This document shows, one piece after another, positions 35,415 to 44,302 of a stretch of DNA of 64,000 nucleotides. Below the pieces are notes generated by a model, which was given only the letters and a program-made list of their open reading frames with translations, searched no databases and was not told where the DNA came from. This DNA is from Butyrivibrio sp. (GTDB taxonomy: Bacteria > Bacillota > Clostridia > Lachnospirales > Lachnospiraceae), in NCBI RefSeq assembly GCF_015056685.1, contig NZ_SVFW01000005.1, positions 1-64,000 of the forward strand, in the 5' to 3' direction. A program made the translations under genes and the position numbers. Every line of letters starts with the position of its first letter. The first letter of the stretch is position 1.

Positions 35415-36251
35415 TCAGCCCTTTACTGAACCTGTAGTGATTCCGGCAACAAAGTATTTCTGAAGCGAAATGAACACAATAAATACAGGTATAAGCGAAA
35501 GAACTGAAGCTGCCATGATTAGTCCATACTCAGCTGAGTACTGTGAAATAAACATTTTCAGTCCGATCTGAAGTGTTTTCTTGGACTCAGTTGTCAAATA
35601 AATGAGAGGTCCAAGGAAGTCATTCCAGGTATTAACAAAAGTAAAAATGATAAGTGTTGAAAGTGCAGGCTTTGAAAGAGGAAGCATGATCTTGGCGTAT
35701 ATTCCATACTCTGTCATTCCATCAATTCTTGCTGCTTCGCAAAGAGAATCAGGGATTCCCTCATAGAACTGTCTCATCATAAATACTCCAAATGCAGAAA
35801 AGGCCTGAAGTATGATAATTGCAAGGTGGGTATCCGCAAGTCCAAGGCTTCTCATGAACATGAACTGAGGAACCATATATACCTGCCAAGGTACAGCAAT
35901 TGTAGCTACATATGCAAGGAACAGCACGTTGCGGCCCTTGAACTCAAGTTTTGCAAAAGCATATGCTGCAAAGCTTGAGGTAAGAAGCTGAAGGAAAGTA
36001 ACTATTAGCGTCAGCTTTGCTGTGTTAAGCGTAAACTTTGCAAGAGGTATCTTTGTCCAGATATCAAGATAGTTCTGCCATCTTGGCTCCTTTGGAATCC
36101 ACTCAAAAGGTATTACAAAAACGTCTTTGTTAAACTTAAGCGATGCTGATAACATCCATACGAAAGGCACTAACATTAAAAGTGCCAGGAGGATTAGCAG
36201 CACATAGACAATTGTCTGTCCGATAATTCTGTTTCTTCTTTTGCTTTTCAC
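35415..36251 (-). CDS. Carbohydrate ABC transporter permease, MalG type
   Basis: This 278-aa membrane protein has about six helices and the ATPase-contact EAA loop, CEAARIDGMTEYGIYAKIMLP. It is the second inner-membrane half of a CUT1 sugar importer. The start is GTG at 36251, preceded by GGGAGG. It follows the first permease by 17 bases and ends in a strong terminator. No ATPase is encoded here, so a shared MsmK-like ATPase elsewhere is expected. Confidence 0.93.
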   Translation of the reverse strand: MKSKRRNRIIGQTIVYVLLILLALLMLVPFVWMLSASLKFNKDVFVIPFEWIPKEPRWQNYLDIWTKIPLAKFTLNTAKLTLIVTFLQLLTSSFAAYAFAKLEFKGRNVLFLAYVATIAVPWQVYMVPQFMFMRSLGLADTHLAIIILQAFSAFGVFMMRQFYEGIPDSLCEAARIDGMTEYGIYAKIMLPLSKPALSTLIIFTFVNTWNDFLGPLIYLTTESKKTLQIGLKMFISQYSAEYGLIMAASVLSLIPVFIVFISLQKYFVAGITTGSVKG

Positions 36252-36268
36252 TTTTTCTATCCTCCCGA

Positions 36269-37192
36269 TCAGTCATTAGCATAGTTCTTTTCACCCTTAA
36301 ACTGGATAAGGGTAACAACGAGAACTATTGCAAAAAGAACCAGTGCTGATGCCGATGCTTTTCCAAGCTTCCAGTTTCTGAAAGCCTCTTCGTAGATATA
36401 GTAAACAAGTACCATTGCGCTCTTATTTACTACACCGTTAGAACCACCAGCCAACATGTATACGATGTCATAAACCTTAAAGCAGTTGATCGTCAGCATG
36501 ATAGTTACAAAGAATGTAGTTGGTTTAAGCTGAGGAACAGTGATATGTCTGAATTTCTGCCAGGCGTTGGCTCCGTCAAGGGAAGCTGCCTCATAGAGGT
36601 CCTCACTGATACCCTGTAATCCGGCAAGATAGATTACCATATAATATCCCATGTTTTTCCATACGGAGAACATGATAATTGTCACCATTACAGTACTTGA
36701 AGATGCTGCCCATTTTAAAGGCTCAACATGAAGTACATTCATAAGGAACTGGTTAACAATTCCACCTTTTGCTGGTGTAAAGAGCATATTCCATACTGCT
36801 GCTACTGCAACCAGTGATGCTACATAAGGGAAGAATGTTACTGTCCTAAAGAAATTTCTTCCTTTAATTTTCTGATTTAATAAGATTGCAAGTCCAAGCG
36901 CTATCACAAGAGTGATGGGCACTGTAAACACGCTGTAAACGATTGTATTTTTTAATGATGCAAGGAATCTGTCATCCTTAAAGATCTCTACGAAATTCGA
37001 AAGACCTATGAATTTCATCTCATTGCTTCCATCCCACTCAGCAAATGACATGAGAAGTGCAAGTACTATTGGTCCCAATGTAAATATTGCAAACCCAAGA
37101 AAGTTCGGAGCGATAAAGGAATATGCTACAAGATTCCTTCTGCGCTGTCTTTTTTTCATATTTTTTTCCATAGCGGATAGCTGTGCTGCCAT
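36269..37192 (-). CDS. Carbohydrate ABC transporter permease, MalF type
   Basis: This 307-aa permease has about six helices and the EAA loop YEAASLDGANAWQKFRHITVPQ. It pairs with the MalG-type permease to form the channel of a CUT1 sugar importer. GAGG lies before the ATG. It is separated from the binding-protein gene by a hairpin with a T run (37212-37248), which would lower its transcript relative to the binding protein. Confidence 0.93.
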   Translation of the reverse strand: MAAQLSAMEKNMKKRQRRRNLVAYSFIAPNFLGFAIFTLGPIVLALLMSFAEWDGSNEMKFIGLSNFVEIFKDDRFLASLKNTIVYSVFTVPITLVIALGLAILLNQKIKGRNFFRTVTFFPYVASLVAVAAVWNMLFTPAKGGIVNQFLMNVLHVEPLKWAASSSTVMVTIIMFSVWKNMGYYMVIYLAGLQGISEDLYEAASLDGANAWQKFRHITVPQLKPTTFFVTIMLTINCFKVYDIVYMLAGGSNGVVNKSAMVLVYYIYEEAFRNWKLGKASASALVLFAIVLVVTLIQFKGEKNYAND

Positions 37193-37205
37193 GTCTTTTT
37201 CCTCT

Positions 37206-37248
37206 TAAAAAGGCACTTGAACTCAAGCTGCCTTGAAATTCAAGTGCC
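37206..37248 (-). terminator. Intercistronic hairpin between binding protein and permeases
   Basis: GGCACTTGAA (37212-37221) pairs with TTCAAGTGCC (37239-37248), followed on minus by TTTTTAAG. A leaky terminator here would make more binding protein than permease. Confidence 0.7.
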
Positions 37249-37271
37249 GGTTATTTTTATCTAGCTAATAA

Positions 37272-38645
37272 TTACTTTCCGATGATTGCAGAAACGCCTT
37301 CGTTCATAGCTGCGATAGCGTCATCAACGCTTACTTCTTCGTTCATGATAAGATCATGCTGTTCGTTAAGAACTGTCTCAATCTCAGATGACTTGTCATT
37401 TGCAGGCATCTCAAGATATGTGTGGCTTGGTACAAGAGCTTCCTTTGAAGCTTCATCTGTTGGGAAGCCATCCATTGAAGCGATAAGATCAACGATCTTG
37501 TCGTTTGTCATAGCTGGGATATTACCTGTTGAAGCCATAACTTCTGCACCCTTTTCACCACTTACGAACTTAACAAATTCCCAAGCCATATCCTTGTTAG
37601 GAGCTGATGTAGGAATTGCAAGAGCTGTGATTGTTGAAAGAGTTGAACCAGGCTCTACACCTTCTGCATGAGGATACTTAACCATACCCCAGTTAGTGCA
37701 ATCTGTGTACTCACCATCTTTGATCTTCTGGATAAGTGTTGCGATGAACCATGTACCCATGTTCATTGTTGCTACGTTACCCTGAGCAAATGCTGCTGAG
37801 TAGTGAAGTCCCTGTGTCTTAAGTGTTGCATAATCCATGCAGACACCATCTTTCTGCTGTGCAAGAACCATCTCGTAGTAAGGCTTTGTGAAATCATAGT
37901 TGCCATCAACAATTGTGTTCTTTCCATCAAGAATACCATCAAGCTGGATTGTAGATCTCCATGTGTGGTAGTGAGCACCATAAACCTCAGCACCTGGAGT
38001 TGTGTCTGTTACGCTTCTTGCAAGCTTGTCATACTCTTCCCAAGTCATATCGTTTGTAGGATATGCAACGCCTGCTTTATCAAAGATATCCTTGTTGTAG
38101 TAAAGAACCCAGATATCTGAACGGAAAGGAAGTTCATAAAGACTTCCGTCGATTGTAACCTGATCTGTAACGCCGTTGTAAAGTGAAAGATCAACACCAT
38201 CCTTTGAGATAAGGTCTCCTAATGGTTCAAGAACGCCCTTGTTAACAAGTGATACGTAACCTGGAACATCCTTAACTGTTACTACGTCAAAATCCGAACC
38301 AGACCCTGAAAGCTGTGTTCCAAGAACTGTGCTGTAATCTGTAGATCCAAGGTCTACCATCTCAACTGTTACATTTGGATGCTCAGCTGTGAAAGCATCA
38401 ATAAGTGGCTGATAGTAAACTGTGCTTGATACATCCCAAAGTGCCCACTTAAGTGTTACAGGCTCATCAGATGTAGCCTCTGCTGTCTCTGTACTAGCTT
38501 CTGCAGCAGGTGCCTCTGTTGCTGCCGGTGTTTCTTCCTTTGCAGGTGCCTCAGCTTCAGGTGCCTGTGAAGCACTTCCGCATCCAACGATGCTTGCTGC
38601 GATCATTGAAACTGCAAGTAAAGAACTGATAATTCTCTTTTTCAT
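37272..38645 (-). CDS. Sugar-binding lipoprotein of an ABC importer
   Basis: This 457-aa lipoprotein has a signal peptide and the lipobox SIVGCGS (C22), then an Ala/Glu-rich tether and a family-1 solute-binding domain (VTLKWALWDVSS, LAIPTSAPNKDMAWEFVKFV). It captures an oligosaccharide outside the cell for the two permeases. GGGAGG precedes the ATG. It is divergent from the YesM/YesN genes, a layout in which that pair usually senses the same sugar and activates the importer. Confidence 0.93.
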   Translation of the reverse strand: MKKRIISSLLAVSMIAASIVGCGSASQAPEAEAPAKEETPAATEAPAAEASTETAEATSDEPVTLKWALWDVSSTVYYQPLIDAFTAEHPNVTVEMVDLGSTDYSTVLGTQLSGSGSDFDVVTVKDVPGYVSLVNKGVLEPLGDLISKDGVDLSLYNGVTDQVTIDGSLYELPFRSDIWVLYYNKDIFDKAGVAYPTNDMTWEEYDKLARSVTDTTPGAEVYGAHYHTWRSTIQLDGILDGKNTIVDGNYDFTKPYYEMVLAQQKDGVCMDYATLKTQGLHYSAAFAQGNVATMNMGTWFIATLIQKIKDGEYTDCTNWGMVKYPHAEGVEPGSTLSTITALAIPTSAPNKDMAWEFVKFVSGEKGAEVMASTGNIPAMTNDKIVDLIASMDGFPTDEASKEALVPSHTYLEMPANDKSSEIETVLNEQHDLIMNEEVSVDDAIAAMNEGVSAIIGK

Positions 38646-38702
38646 TTTTTGCCTCCCTTTAAATAATTGCTACCCCATTGGCAGTTTTTTGTTTCTATAG
38701 AA

Positions 38703-38742
38703 ATTGTAGCAAAGCCTCTTATTTCCAAGAATGTACATTCTT
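38703..38742 (-). promoter_or_regulatory. Importer promoter with palindromic site
   Basis: On the minus strand TTCTTG (38726-38731) and TACAAT (38703-38708) are 17 bases apart. A perfect 16-bp palindrome, AAGAATGTACATTCTT (38727-38742), covers the -35 box, where a YesN-type activator or a repressor could sit. Confidence 0.6.
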
Positions 38743-38751
38743 TAACACTTA

Positions 38752-38780
38752 TTGGTAAAAAAATGCAATTTTTTTATATA
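38752..38780 (+). promoter_or_regulatory. Promoter of the YesM/YesN genes
   Basis: TTGGTA (38752-38757) and TATATA (38775-38780) have a 17-base gap; the leader would be about 37 bases. Confidence 0.5.
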
Positions 38781-38823
38781 AAATTGTATTTTCTTTATTT
38801 TTCCTCTGCTCTAATATATATCT

Positions 38824-40554
38824 ATGCGTAAAAATAGTCATTCAATCAGATTAAAAATTGTCATATGGGCAGTGGGTCTGTCTCTTGTTCTTGCCTTATT
38901 TATAGCTACAACAAGTTACATTCTCTCCATGCGCTATTTAAAAGAAAATCAGCATCAATCAGCCCTGACCAACATCCATGTCCTTGGAAACAACATAGAT
39001 TCCAACATCAATACAGTTATGACTTTTTCTAACTGGATATGCCTGGACAGCACTATCAATAACTACGTCCAGTCTGTAGCTGAGACCTATAACGAGGACA
39101 AGATTCTTGGCAGAAAGCTTTCCATGATGACCTGGAATCACTTAAACAATGAATTCAATATAGTCGGAGTCAGAAATTACGTTGACCGCGTAGTGATCTC
39201 CACTATTGATGGCAAAAATTTCCTGCAGGACATTGCAGGAGGCGGTGCATCAAGCAGCTCAAGCACACCTCAGATGATTATGGCTTCAAGTTTTTACGAG
39301 CCGCTAATTTCATCTCCATCCTTTAACTGGTATGGAATATGCACAAATCCAATGTCCAAAAGTGGCAACCCTCCTATTATTCCAATTATCAGAGCAATTT
39401 ACAAGGCTGATTCCTCTGAAGTTCTGGGATGGGTCTATATGGACATCCCCGTTTCTGTGATAATAGATTCTCTGAAAAGCTTTGTCTTTGAAAATGATGA
39501 TGCTCTGTATCTTACATTTACCGAAGGCGTGTCCTACCGCTATGATGGCAGGTCTTTTGTCAAAGACTCACTTCCGGCTGGTCTTGTAACCTACACTTTA
39601 CCGGAAACCGGATGGAAGCTCTCATATCTGCCATCAGAAAGCGCCCTCAAAGCCCGAATGAAGCTGTATCTTGCACTGATCATACTTATATTTACGGTTA
39701 TTCTTTTTGCAGGAATAATTCTTTCTCTTTCCCTGCACAGGATCATTACAAAGCCTGTATCCAAGCTAATCGACAGGCTTGATCAGATTGGACTGGGAGA
39801 TTTTTCAAGGGATCCATCGATAGAATGGCCCAACGAACTTGGTGAGATTGGAATAGGAATCAACAGCCTCTCACAGAACGTCTCCGATCTTATGGAGAAA
39901 AGAATTTTAGATGAAAAGACAAAACACGACCTGGAATACCAGGTTCTGCAATCCCAGATAAATCCTCACTTTTTGTATAACACTTTAAATACAATAAAGT
40001 GGATGGCAACAATACAAGGGTCAGAAGGCATCGCAGACATGTCAACCGCCCTCTCCCGTCTTATGAAGAATATCGCAAAGGGAACTGAAAGCGTAATTTC
40101 TTTGAAGGATGAATTTGCCCTTTTAGATGACTATTTTACCATTATGAAATACAGGTATGGCGGGACCATTGAGCTGGAATATGAAACCGAGGATGAAGCT
40201 CTTTTGAAATGCAGAATAAACCGCTTCTCTCTCCAGCCAATCATTGAGAATTCCATATTCCACGGGATTGAGCCAAAGGGAAGCGCCGGAAAGATTGTAG
40301 TCCACACCTATAAAAATGACGATAAGCTTTTCATTGATGTCACTGATAACGGAGTCGGCATGACCAAAGAAACCATTGATGATGTCCTTAGCGGCAAGGC
40401 CAGGTCATCAAACGAGTTCTTTAGGCAGATTGGTGTCAGCAACGTAAATGAGAGAATCAAATATACCTTCGGTGAAGAATACGGAATGCATATAACAAGT
40501 GAAGTTGGCTCCTTTACAACGACCACACTTATTCTTCCACTTAAATACATGTAA
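38824..40554 (+). CDS. YesM-type sensor histidine kinase
   Basis: This 576-aa kinase has a first membrane helix near residues 12-35, an external sensor region of about 250 residues, a second helix near 280-305, HAMP, the His_kinase domain with LQSQINPHFLYNTLN, and an ATPase domain with NGVGMT. It should sense a sugar or its bound binding protein and phosphorylate the next gene's product. There is no recognisable ribosome site before the ATG at 38824. The response regulator starts 19 bases after it. Confidence 0.92.
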   Translation: MRKNSHSIRLKIVIWAVGLSLVLALFIATTSYILSMRYLKENQHQSALTNIHVLGNNIDSNINTVMTFSNWICLDSTINNYVQSVAETYNEDKILGRKLSMMTWNHLNNEFNIVGVRNYVDRVVISTIDGKNFLQDIAGGGASSSSSTPQMIMASSFYEPLISSPSFNWYGICTNPMSKSGNPPIIPIIRAIYKADSSEVLGWVYMDIPVSVIIDSLKSFVFENDDALYLTFTEGVSYRYDGRSFVKDSLPAGLVTYTLPETGWKLSYLPSESALKARMKLYLALIILIFTVILFAGIILSLSLHRIITKPVSKLIDRLDQIGLGDFSRDPSIEWPNELGEIGIGINSLSQNVSDLMEKRILDEKTKHDLEYQVLQSQINPHFLYNTLNTIKWMATIQGSEGIADMSTALSRLMKNIAKGTESVISLKDEFALLDDYFTIMKYRYGGTIELEYETEDEALLKCRINRFSLQPIIENSIFHGIEPKGSAGKIVVHTYKNDDKLFIDVTDNGVGMTKETIDDVLSGKARSSNEFFRQIGVSNVNERIKYTFGEEYGMHITSEVGSFTTTTLILPLKYM

Positions 40555-40573
40555 AAGAAATCAGGAGTTTTTT

Positions 40574-41866
40574 ATGTACCGAATACTAATAGTAGATGAT
40601 GAACCCTTGGTGCAGATTGGTCTTAAGACCATGATTGCCAAGGACCATTCCGACAACTGTGAAATAATAGGAACTGCTTCAAACGGGCAGGAAGCCTGGG
40701 ATATGATCTGCAGCGACACTCCGGACATTGTCATTGCAGATATAAGAATGCCTGTAATGACCGGCCTTGAGCTACTTGATAAGTGCCACAAAAAATATGG
40801 AAATACTCCTGCTTTTATCATTCTCACAGCCTACGAAGAATTTGAAATGGTTAGACAGGCTCTTGTATGCGAGGCTGTTGATTATCTTGTAAAAATAGAG
40901 CTGAATTCCGAAACTTTGACCTTCGCTCTAAATAAAGCTATTCAAAGAGTTGATGAATCAAATCCTGTAAGAAAGACTTCTATTCCAAGCGAAAGCTCTC
41001 TTGAGGACCTCAGGCAGAAGTTTTTGATAAAGCTGTTCAATCACCTTATCACCTCTGAAAGTGATCTTGCAAAAGAAACAAAAGCCCTTGACCTTAAGCT
41101 TGATTACAACAGGTATATTGTAGTGTATGGCGAGATAAAGACTCCATCTCCTTCGCTTACTGACTCATCAAGTGATGCTATTGGAATCTATTCATCAAGT
41201 ATAGGTATGGCAAAAGAGATAATATCTCGTCACGCGCCTTGCCAGATAGTATCCATGGACCCCACGCACTTTGCTATCATTTTCCTTTTTAATGAGGAAA
41301 AGCCAATTGCTTCAATAATGGATCTGATCACTGAGGCACTTGAAAACGCCAGAACCATGATCACAAGCTACTTTAAGACAACACTTACCTTTGGTATAGG
41401 AAGCGCTGTGTCAACACCCCTTGACATAGCTGTTTCTTTTGACGAAGCAAAAACAGCCCAGTCCCAGTCTGATTCTGCCTCGCCAATAAGACTCTTTAGC
41501 CACATTGTTGGCAGCAACAGGCGCTCAGGAAAAGACAAACTTATTTTTACCATACAGCAGTACATAGATGGCAACTTAAACGGAAAGCTCCAGCTAAATG
41601 AAGTTGCTGAAGTTTTCGGACTATCTCCCGCCTACTTGTCAGTTCTTTTTAAGAAAACAACAGATACCGGTTTCTCCGAATATGTTTACACAAAAAAAAT
41701 TGATAAGGCAAAAGAAATGCTCTTATCCGGTGACATGAAGATCTACGAAGTTGCGGATGCTTTAGGGTTTGAATCGGCATACTATTTTTCCAAGGTCTTT
41801 AAAAAAGTTGATGGCCACTCGCCAAGGGAATATATCCAAAACAAAAGTGAAGGCCAGTCCTTCTGA
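40574..41866 (+). CDS. YesN-type response regulator with AraC DNA-binding domain
   Basis: This 430-aa regulator has a receiver domain (ILIVDDEPLVQIGL, phosphoacceptor in DIVIADIRMP), a middle region, and a C-terminal AraC pair of helix-turn-helix units (LNEVAEVFGLSPAYLSVLFK, YEVADALGFESAYYFSKVFK). The ATG at 40574 follows GGAG. It should switch on the divergent importer genes. A strong hairpin ends the transcript right after it. Confidence 0.93.
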   Translation: MYRILIVDDEPLVQIGLKTMIAKDHSDNCEIIGTASNGQEAWDMICSDTPDIVIADIRMPVMTGLELLDKCHKKYGNTPAFIILTAYEEFEMVRQALVCEAVDYLVKIELNSETLTFALNKAIQRVDESNPVRKTSIPSESSLEDLRQKFLIKLFNHLITSESDLAKETKALDLKLDYNRYIVVYGEIKTPSPSLTDSSSDAIGIYSSSIGMAKEIISRHAPCQIVSMDPTHFAIIFLFNEEKPIASIMDLITEALENARTMITSYFKTTLTFGIGSAVSTPLDIAVSFDEAKTAQSQSDSASPIRLFSHIVGSNRRSGKDKLIFTIQQYIDGNLNGKLQLNEVAEVFGLSPAYLSVLFKKTTDTGFSEYVYTKKIDKAKEMLLSGDMKIYEVADALGFESAYYFSKVFKKVDGHSPREYIQNKSEGQSF

Positions 41867-41871
41867 TTAAA

Positions 41872-41906
41872 AAATGAGGATGAAGAAAAGCTCTTCATCC
41901 TCATTT
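41872..41906. terminator. Shared terminator after yesN
   Basis: A perfect 15-bp stem (41872-41886 with 41892-41906) with a 5-base loop, between convergent genes. Confidence 0.85.
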
Positions 41907-41919
41907 AAATTAATCCTTA

Positions 41920-44010
41920 TTATTCTTCTGAGTTTGCTGCAGCAACCTTGTCTGCTCTGTCGGCAACTTCTTTTGCCTGAACATCTGATGGTGCCTGCTC
42001 ATATCTGTTAAACTCATACTCATATTCACCGCTTCCGCCTGTCATTGAACGAAGCTGTGTGTTATATCCAAAGAGCTCCATCATTGGAACTTCTGCTTCA
42101 ATAACCTGCTTGCCTGTAAGAGAAGGATTCATGCCGAGCACTCTTCCTCTTCTCTTATTGAGGTCTCCCATTACATCACCGGTATATGAATCCGGAACTG
42201 TAACCTTAAGAGAAACAATAGGCTCAAGAAGTACAGGAGAAGCTTCCATGAAGCCTTTCTTGAATGCGCCTGATGCAGCTACTTTAAATGCCATTTCTGA
42301 AGAGTCTACCGGATGATATGATCCATCATAAAGAATTGCCTTAACGCCCACTACAGGATAAGCTGCAAGAGGTCCTCTCAATACTGACTCAGCAAGTCCC
42401 TTTTCAACTGCCGGGAAGTAGTTCTTTGGAACTGCACCACCAACAACTTCCTGCTCAAATACATATGGAGTAGTTGGATCTCCTGAAGGCTCAAAGCGCA
42501 TCTTTACGTGTCCATACTGGCCATGACCACCTGTCTGCTTCTTATATTTGTACTCAACATCAGATTTCTTTCTGATTGTCTCTCTAAATGCAACCTTTGG
42601 CTTTGTAAGGTCGATTGCAACCTTATATACGTTCTGAAGCTTACTCTGGATAACTTCAAGATGCATATCGCCGATACCATAAAGAAGAGTCTGACGGTTT
42701 TCTGCATCATTGACTACTCTAAGTGTCTGATCCTCAGCAGCAAGCTTAGCAAGAGACTGAGAAATCTTATCAATATCTGCCTTATTCTGAGCGTGATATC
42801 TCATAGCTGTATATGGAGTTGAGATATCCATCTTGGCATACTGAATAGGATTAGCCTTTGTTGAAAGGGTATCTCCTGTTGCAATCTCAAGCTTCTGGAG
42901 TGCGCCAAGATCTCCTGCGTGAAGCTCAGGAACTTCAGTTGTCTTATTGCCCTGAAGTATATAGAGCTTACCAATCTTAACTTCAACATCCTTGCCTGCT
43001 ACATACATAAGATCATCAGGCTTAATAACACCTGAACGAACCTTGATAAGTGAGTACTTACCAATAAATGGATCGATCATTGTCTTAAATACAAAGGCTG
43101 TCTTTGGCTTTGAGAAATCGAAATCTGCTTCGAAGATCTCGTTAGTATTTGTATTGATACCAGCCATCTTGCGGTTCTCAGGACTTGGCATATACTTAAC
43201 GATATCATCAAGAAGAGTGTAAATGCCCTGACAGAGAGTACTTGAACCCATCTCAATAGGAACAATGCTTCCGTCACATACATTACCTCTAACAGCTGCT
43301 CTGATCTCAGCTTCTGAGAATGTATCACCATTAAAGTATCTCTCCATGAACTCTTCTGAAGTCTCAGCAACAGATTCAAGAAGTGTATCTCTAAAGAGCT
43401 TAAGGTTAGCCTGGTTGTATTCCGGAACCGGACACTCTACAACCTCTTTTCCTTCCCATCTAAAGCCCTTTTCCTGAATAACGTTTACATATCCAACAAA
43501 CTTTTCATTCTCACGGATTGGCAGGTTGAATGGAGCCATTTTCTTCCCGTATTTATCAGTAAGATCCTGAACTACCTGTCTATAAGAAACATCATCGATA
43601 TCCATGTCAGCTACAAAGAACATACGTGGAATCTTGTACTTTTCGCACATTTCCCATGCTTTCTCTGTTCCAACTTCGATACCAGCCTTACCTGAAACAA
43701 CGATGATTGCTGCATCAGCAACACTGATAGCTTCCTCAACTTCACCTACAAAATCAAAGAATCCCGGAGTATCCAGAATATTGATCTTGTGACCATCCCA
43801 CTCGAGAGGGATAGTTGAAGTACTGATTGAGAAGTGACGCTTCTGTTCTTCCTTATCGAAATCACTTAAAGTGTTTCCATCTTCTACCTTCCCCATCCTT
43901 GATGTAAGTCCGGCAAGATATCCCATAGCCTCTGCTAAAGTTGTTTTGCCAGCGCCACCATGTCCAAGCAGTACTACGTTTCTAATCTTGTCAGTTGTGT
44001 AAACGTTCAT
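41920..44010 (-). CDS. Divergent EF-G paralogue (EF-G-like GTPase)
   Basis: This 696-aa protein has the full five-domain layout of elongation factor G, but key GTPase motifs differ. The P loop is GHGGAGKTT rather than AHIDAGKTT. Switch I reads KRHFSIS in place of ERGITI, and the NKMD guanine motif is ADMD. DTPGFFDF (switch II) lacks the usual histidine. Paralogues of this kind occur beside a canonical fusA in many Clostridia; their role, perhaps in recycling or stress, is not settled. The ATG at 44010 follows GGAGG. Confidence 0.85.
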   Translation of the reverse strand: MNVYTTDKIRNVVLLGHGGAGKTTLAEAMGYLAGLTSRMGKVEDGNTLSDFDKEEQKRHFSISTSTIPLEWDGHKINILDTPGFFDFVGEVEEAISVADAAIIVVSGKAGIEVGTEKAWEMCEKYKIPRMFFVADMDIDDVSYRQVVQDLTDKYGKKMAPFNLPIRENEKFVGYVNVIQEKGFRWEGKEVVECPVPEYNQANLKLFRDTLLESVAETSEEFMERYFNGDTFSEAEIRAAVRGNVCDGSIVPIEMGSSTLCQGIYTLLDDIVKYMPSPENRKMAGINTNTNEIFEADFDFSKPKTAFVFKTMIDPFIGKYSLIKVRSGVIKPDDLMYVAGKDVEVKIGKLYILQGNKTTEVPELHAGDLGALQKLEIATGDTLSTKANPIQYAKMDISTPYTAMRYHAQNKADIDKISQSLAKLAAEDQTLRVVNDAENRQTLLYGIGDMHLEVIQSKLQNVYKVAIDLTKPKVAFRETIRKKSDVEYKYKKQTGGHGQYGHVKMRFEPSGDPTTPYVFEQEVVGGAVPKNYFPAVEKGLAESVLRGPLAAYPVVGVKAILYDGSYHPVDSSEMAFKVAASGAFKKGFMEASPVLLEPIVSLKVTVPDSYTGDVMGDLNKRRGRVLGMNPSLTGKQVIEAEVPMMELFGYNTQLRSMTGGSGEYEYEFNRYEQAPSDVQAKEVADRADKVAAANSEE

Positions 44011-44117
44011 ATCTTGTCCTCCAGTCGCATTATTTTGAGGAAATCCCAAAGCCTATTAACACTATTTATTTGTAGATGTGAAAAAAAATTGAATTCCCCC
44101 AAAAGATTTATAAGGAT

Positions 44118-44146
44118 ATTTTACTAAAAATAATGAATCATAACAA
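44118..44146 (-). promoter_or_regulatory. Promoter of the EF-G-like gene
   Basis: On the minus strand TTGTTA (44141-44146) and TAAAAT (44118-44123) have a 17-base gap. About 100 bases of leader follow, with no clear structure. Confidence 0.5.
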
Positions 44147-44237
44147 GTATTTGTGTTATTTTTGCACAAATATCTCATTATAATGTGGATCTTATATCTT
44201 CCAGGCAAAAAACGGTAAGAATCATGCATGAATAGTA

Positions 44238-44266
44238 TTGTTTTTCGCACGTTAAAGTGATATAGT
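44238..44266 (+). promoter_or_regulatory. Promoter of tyrA-aroA
   Basis: TTGTTT (44238-44243) and TATAGT (44261-44266) have a 17-base gap; the leader would be about 30 bases. Confidence 0.6.
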
Positions 44267-44302
44267 GAATTGAAAGACGCTTTCTTCGGGGGAATTTAAC
44301 TA

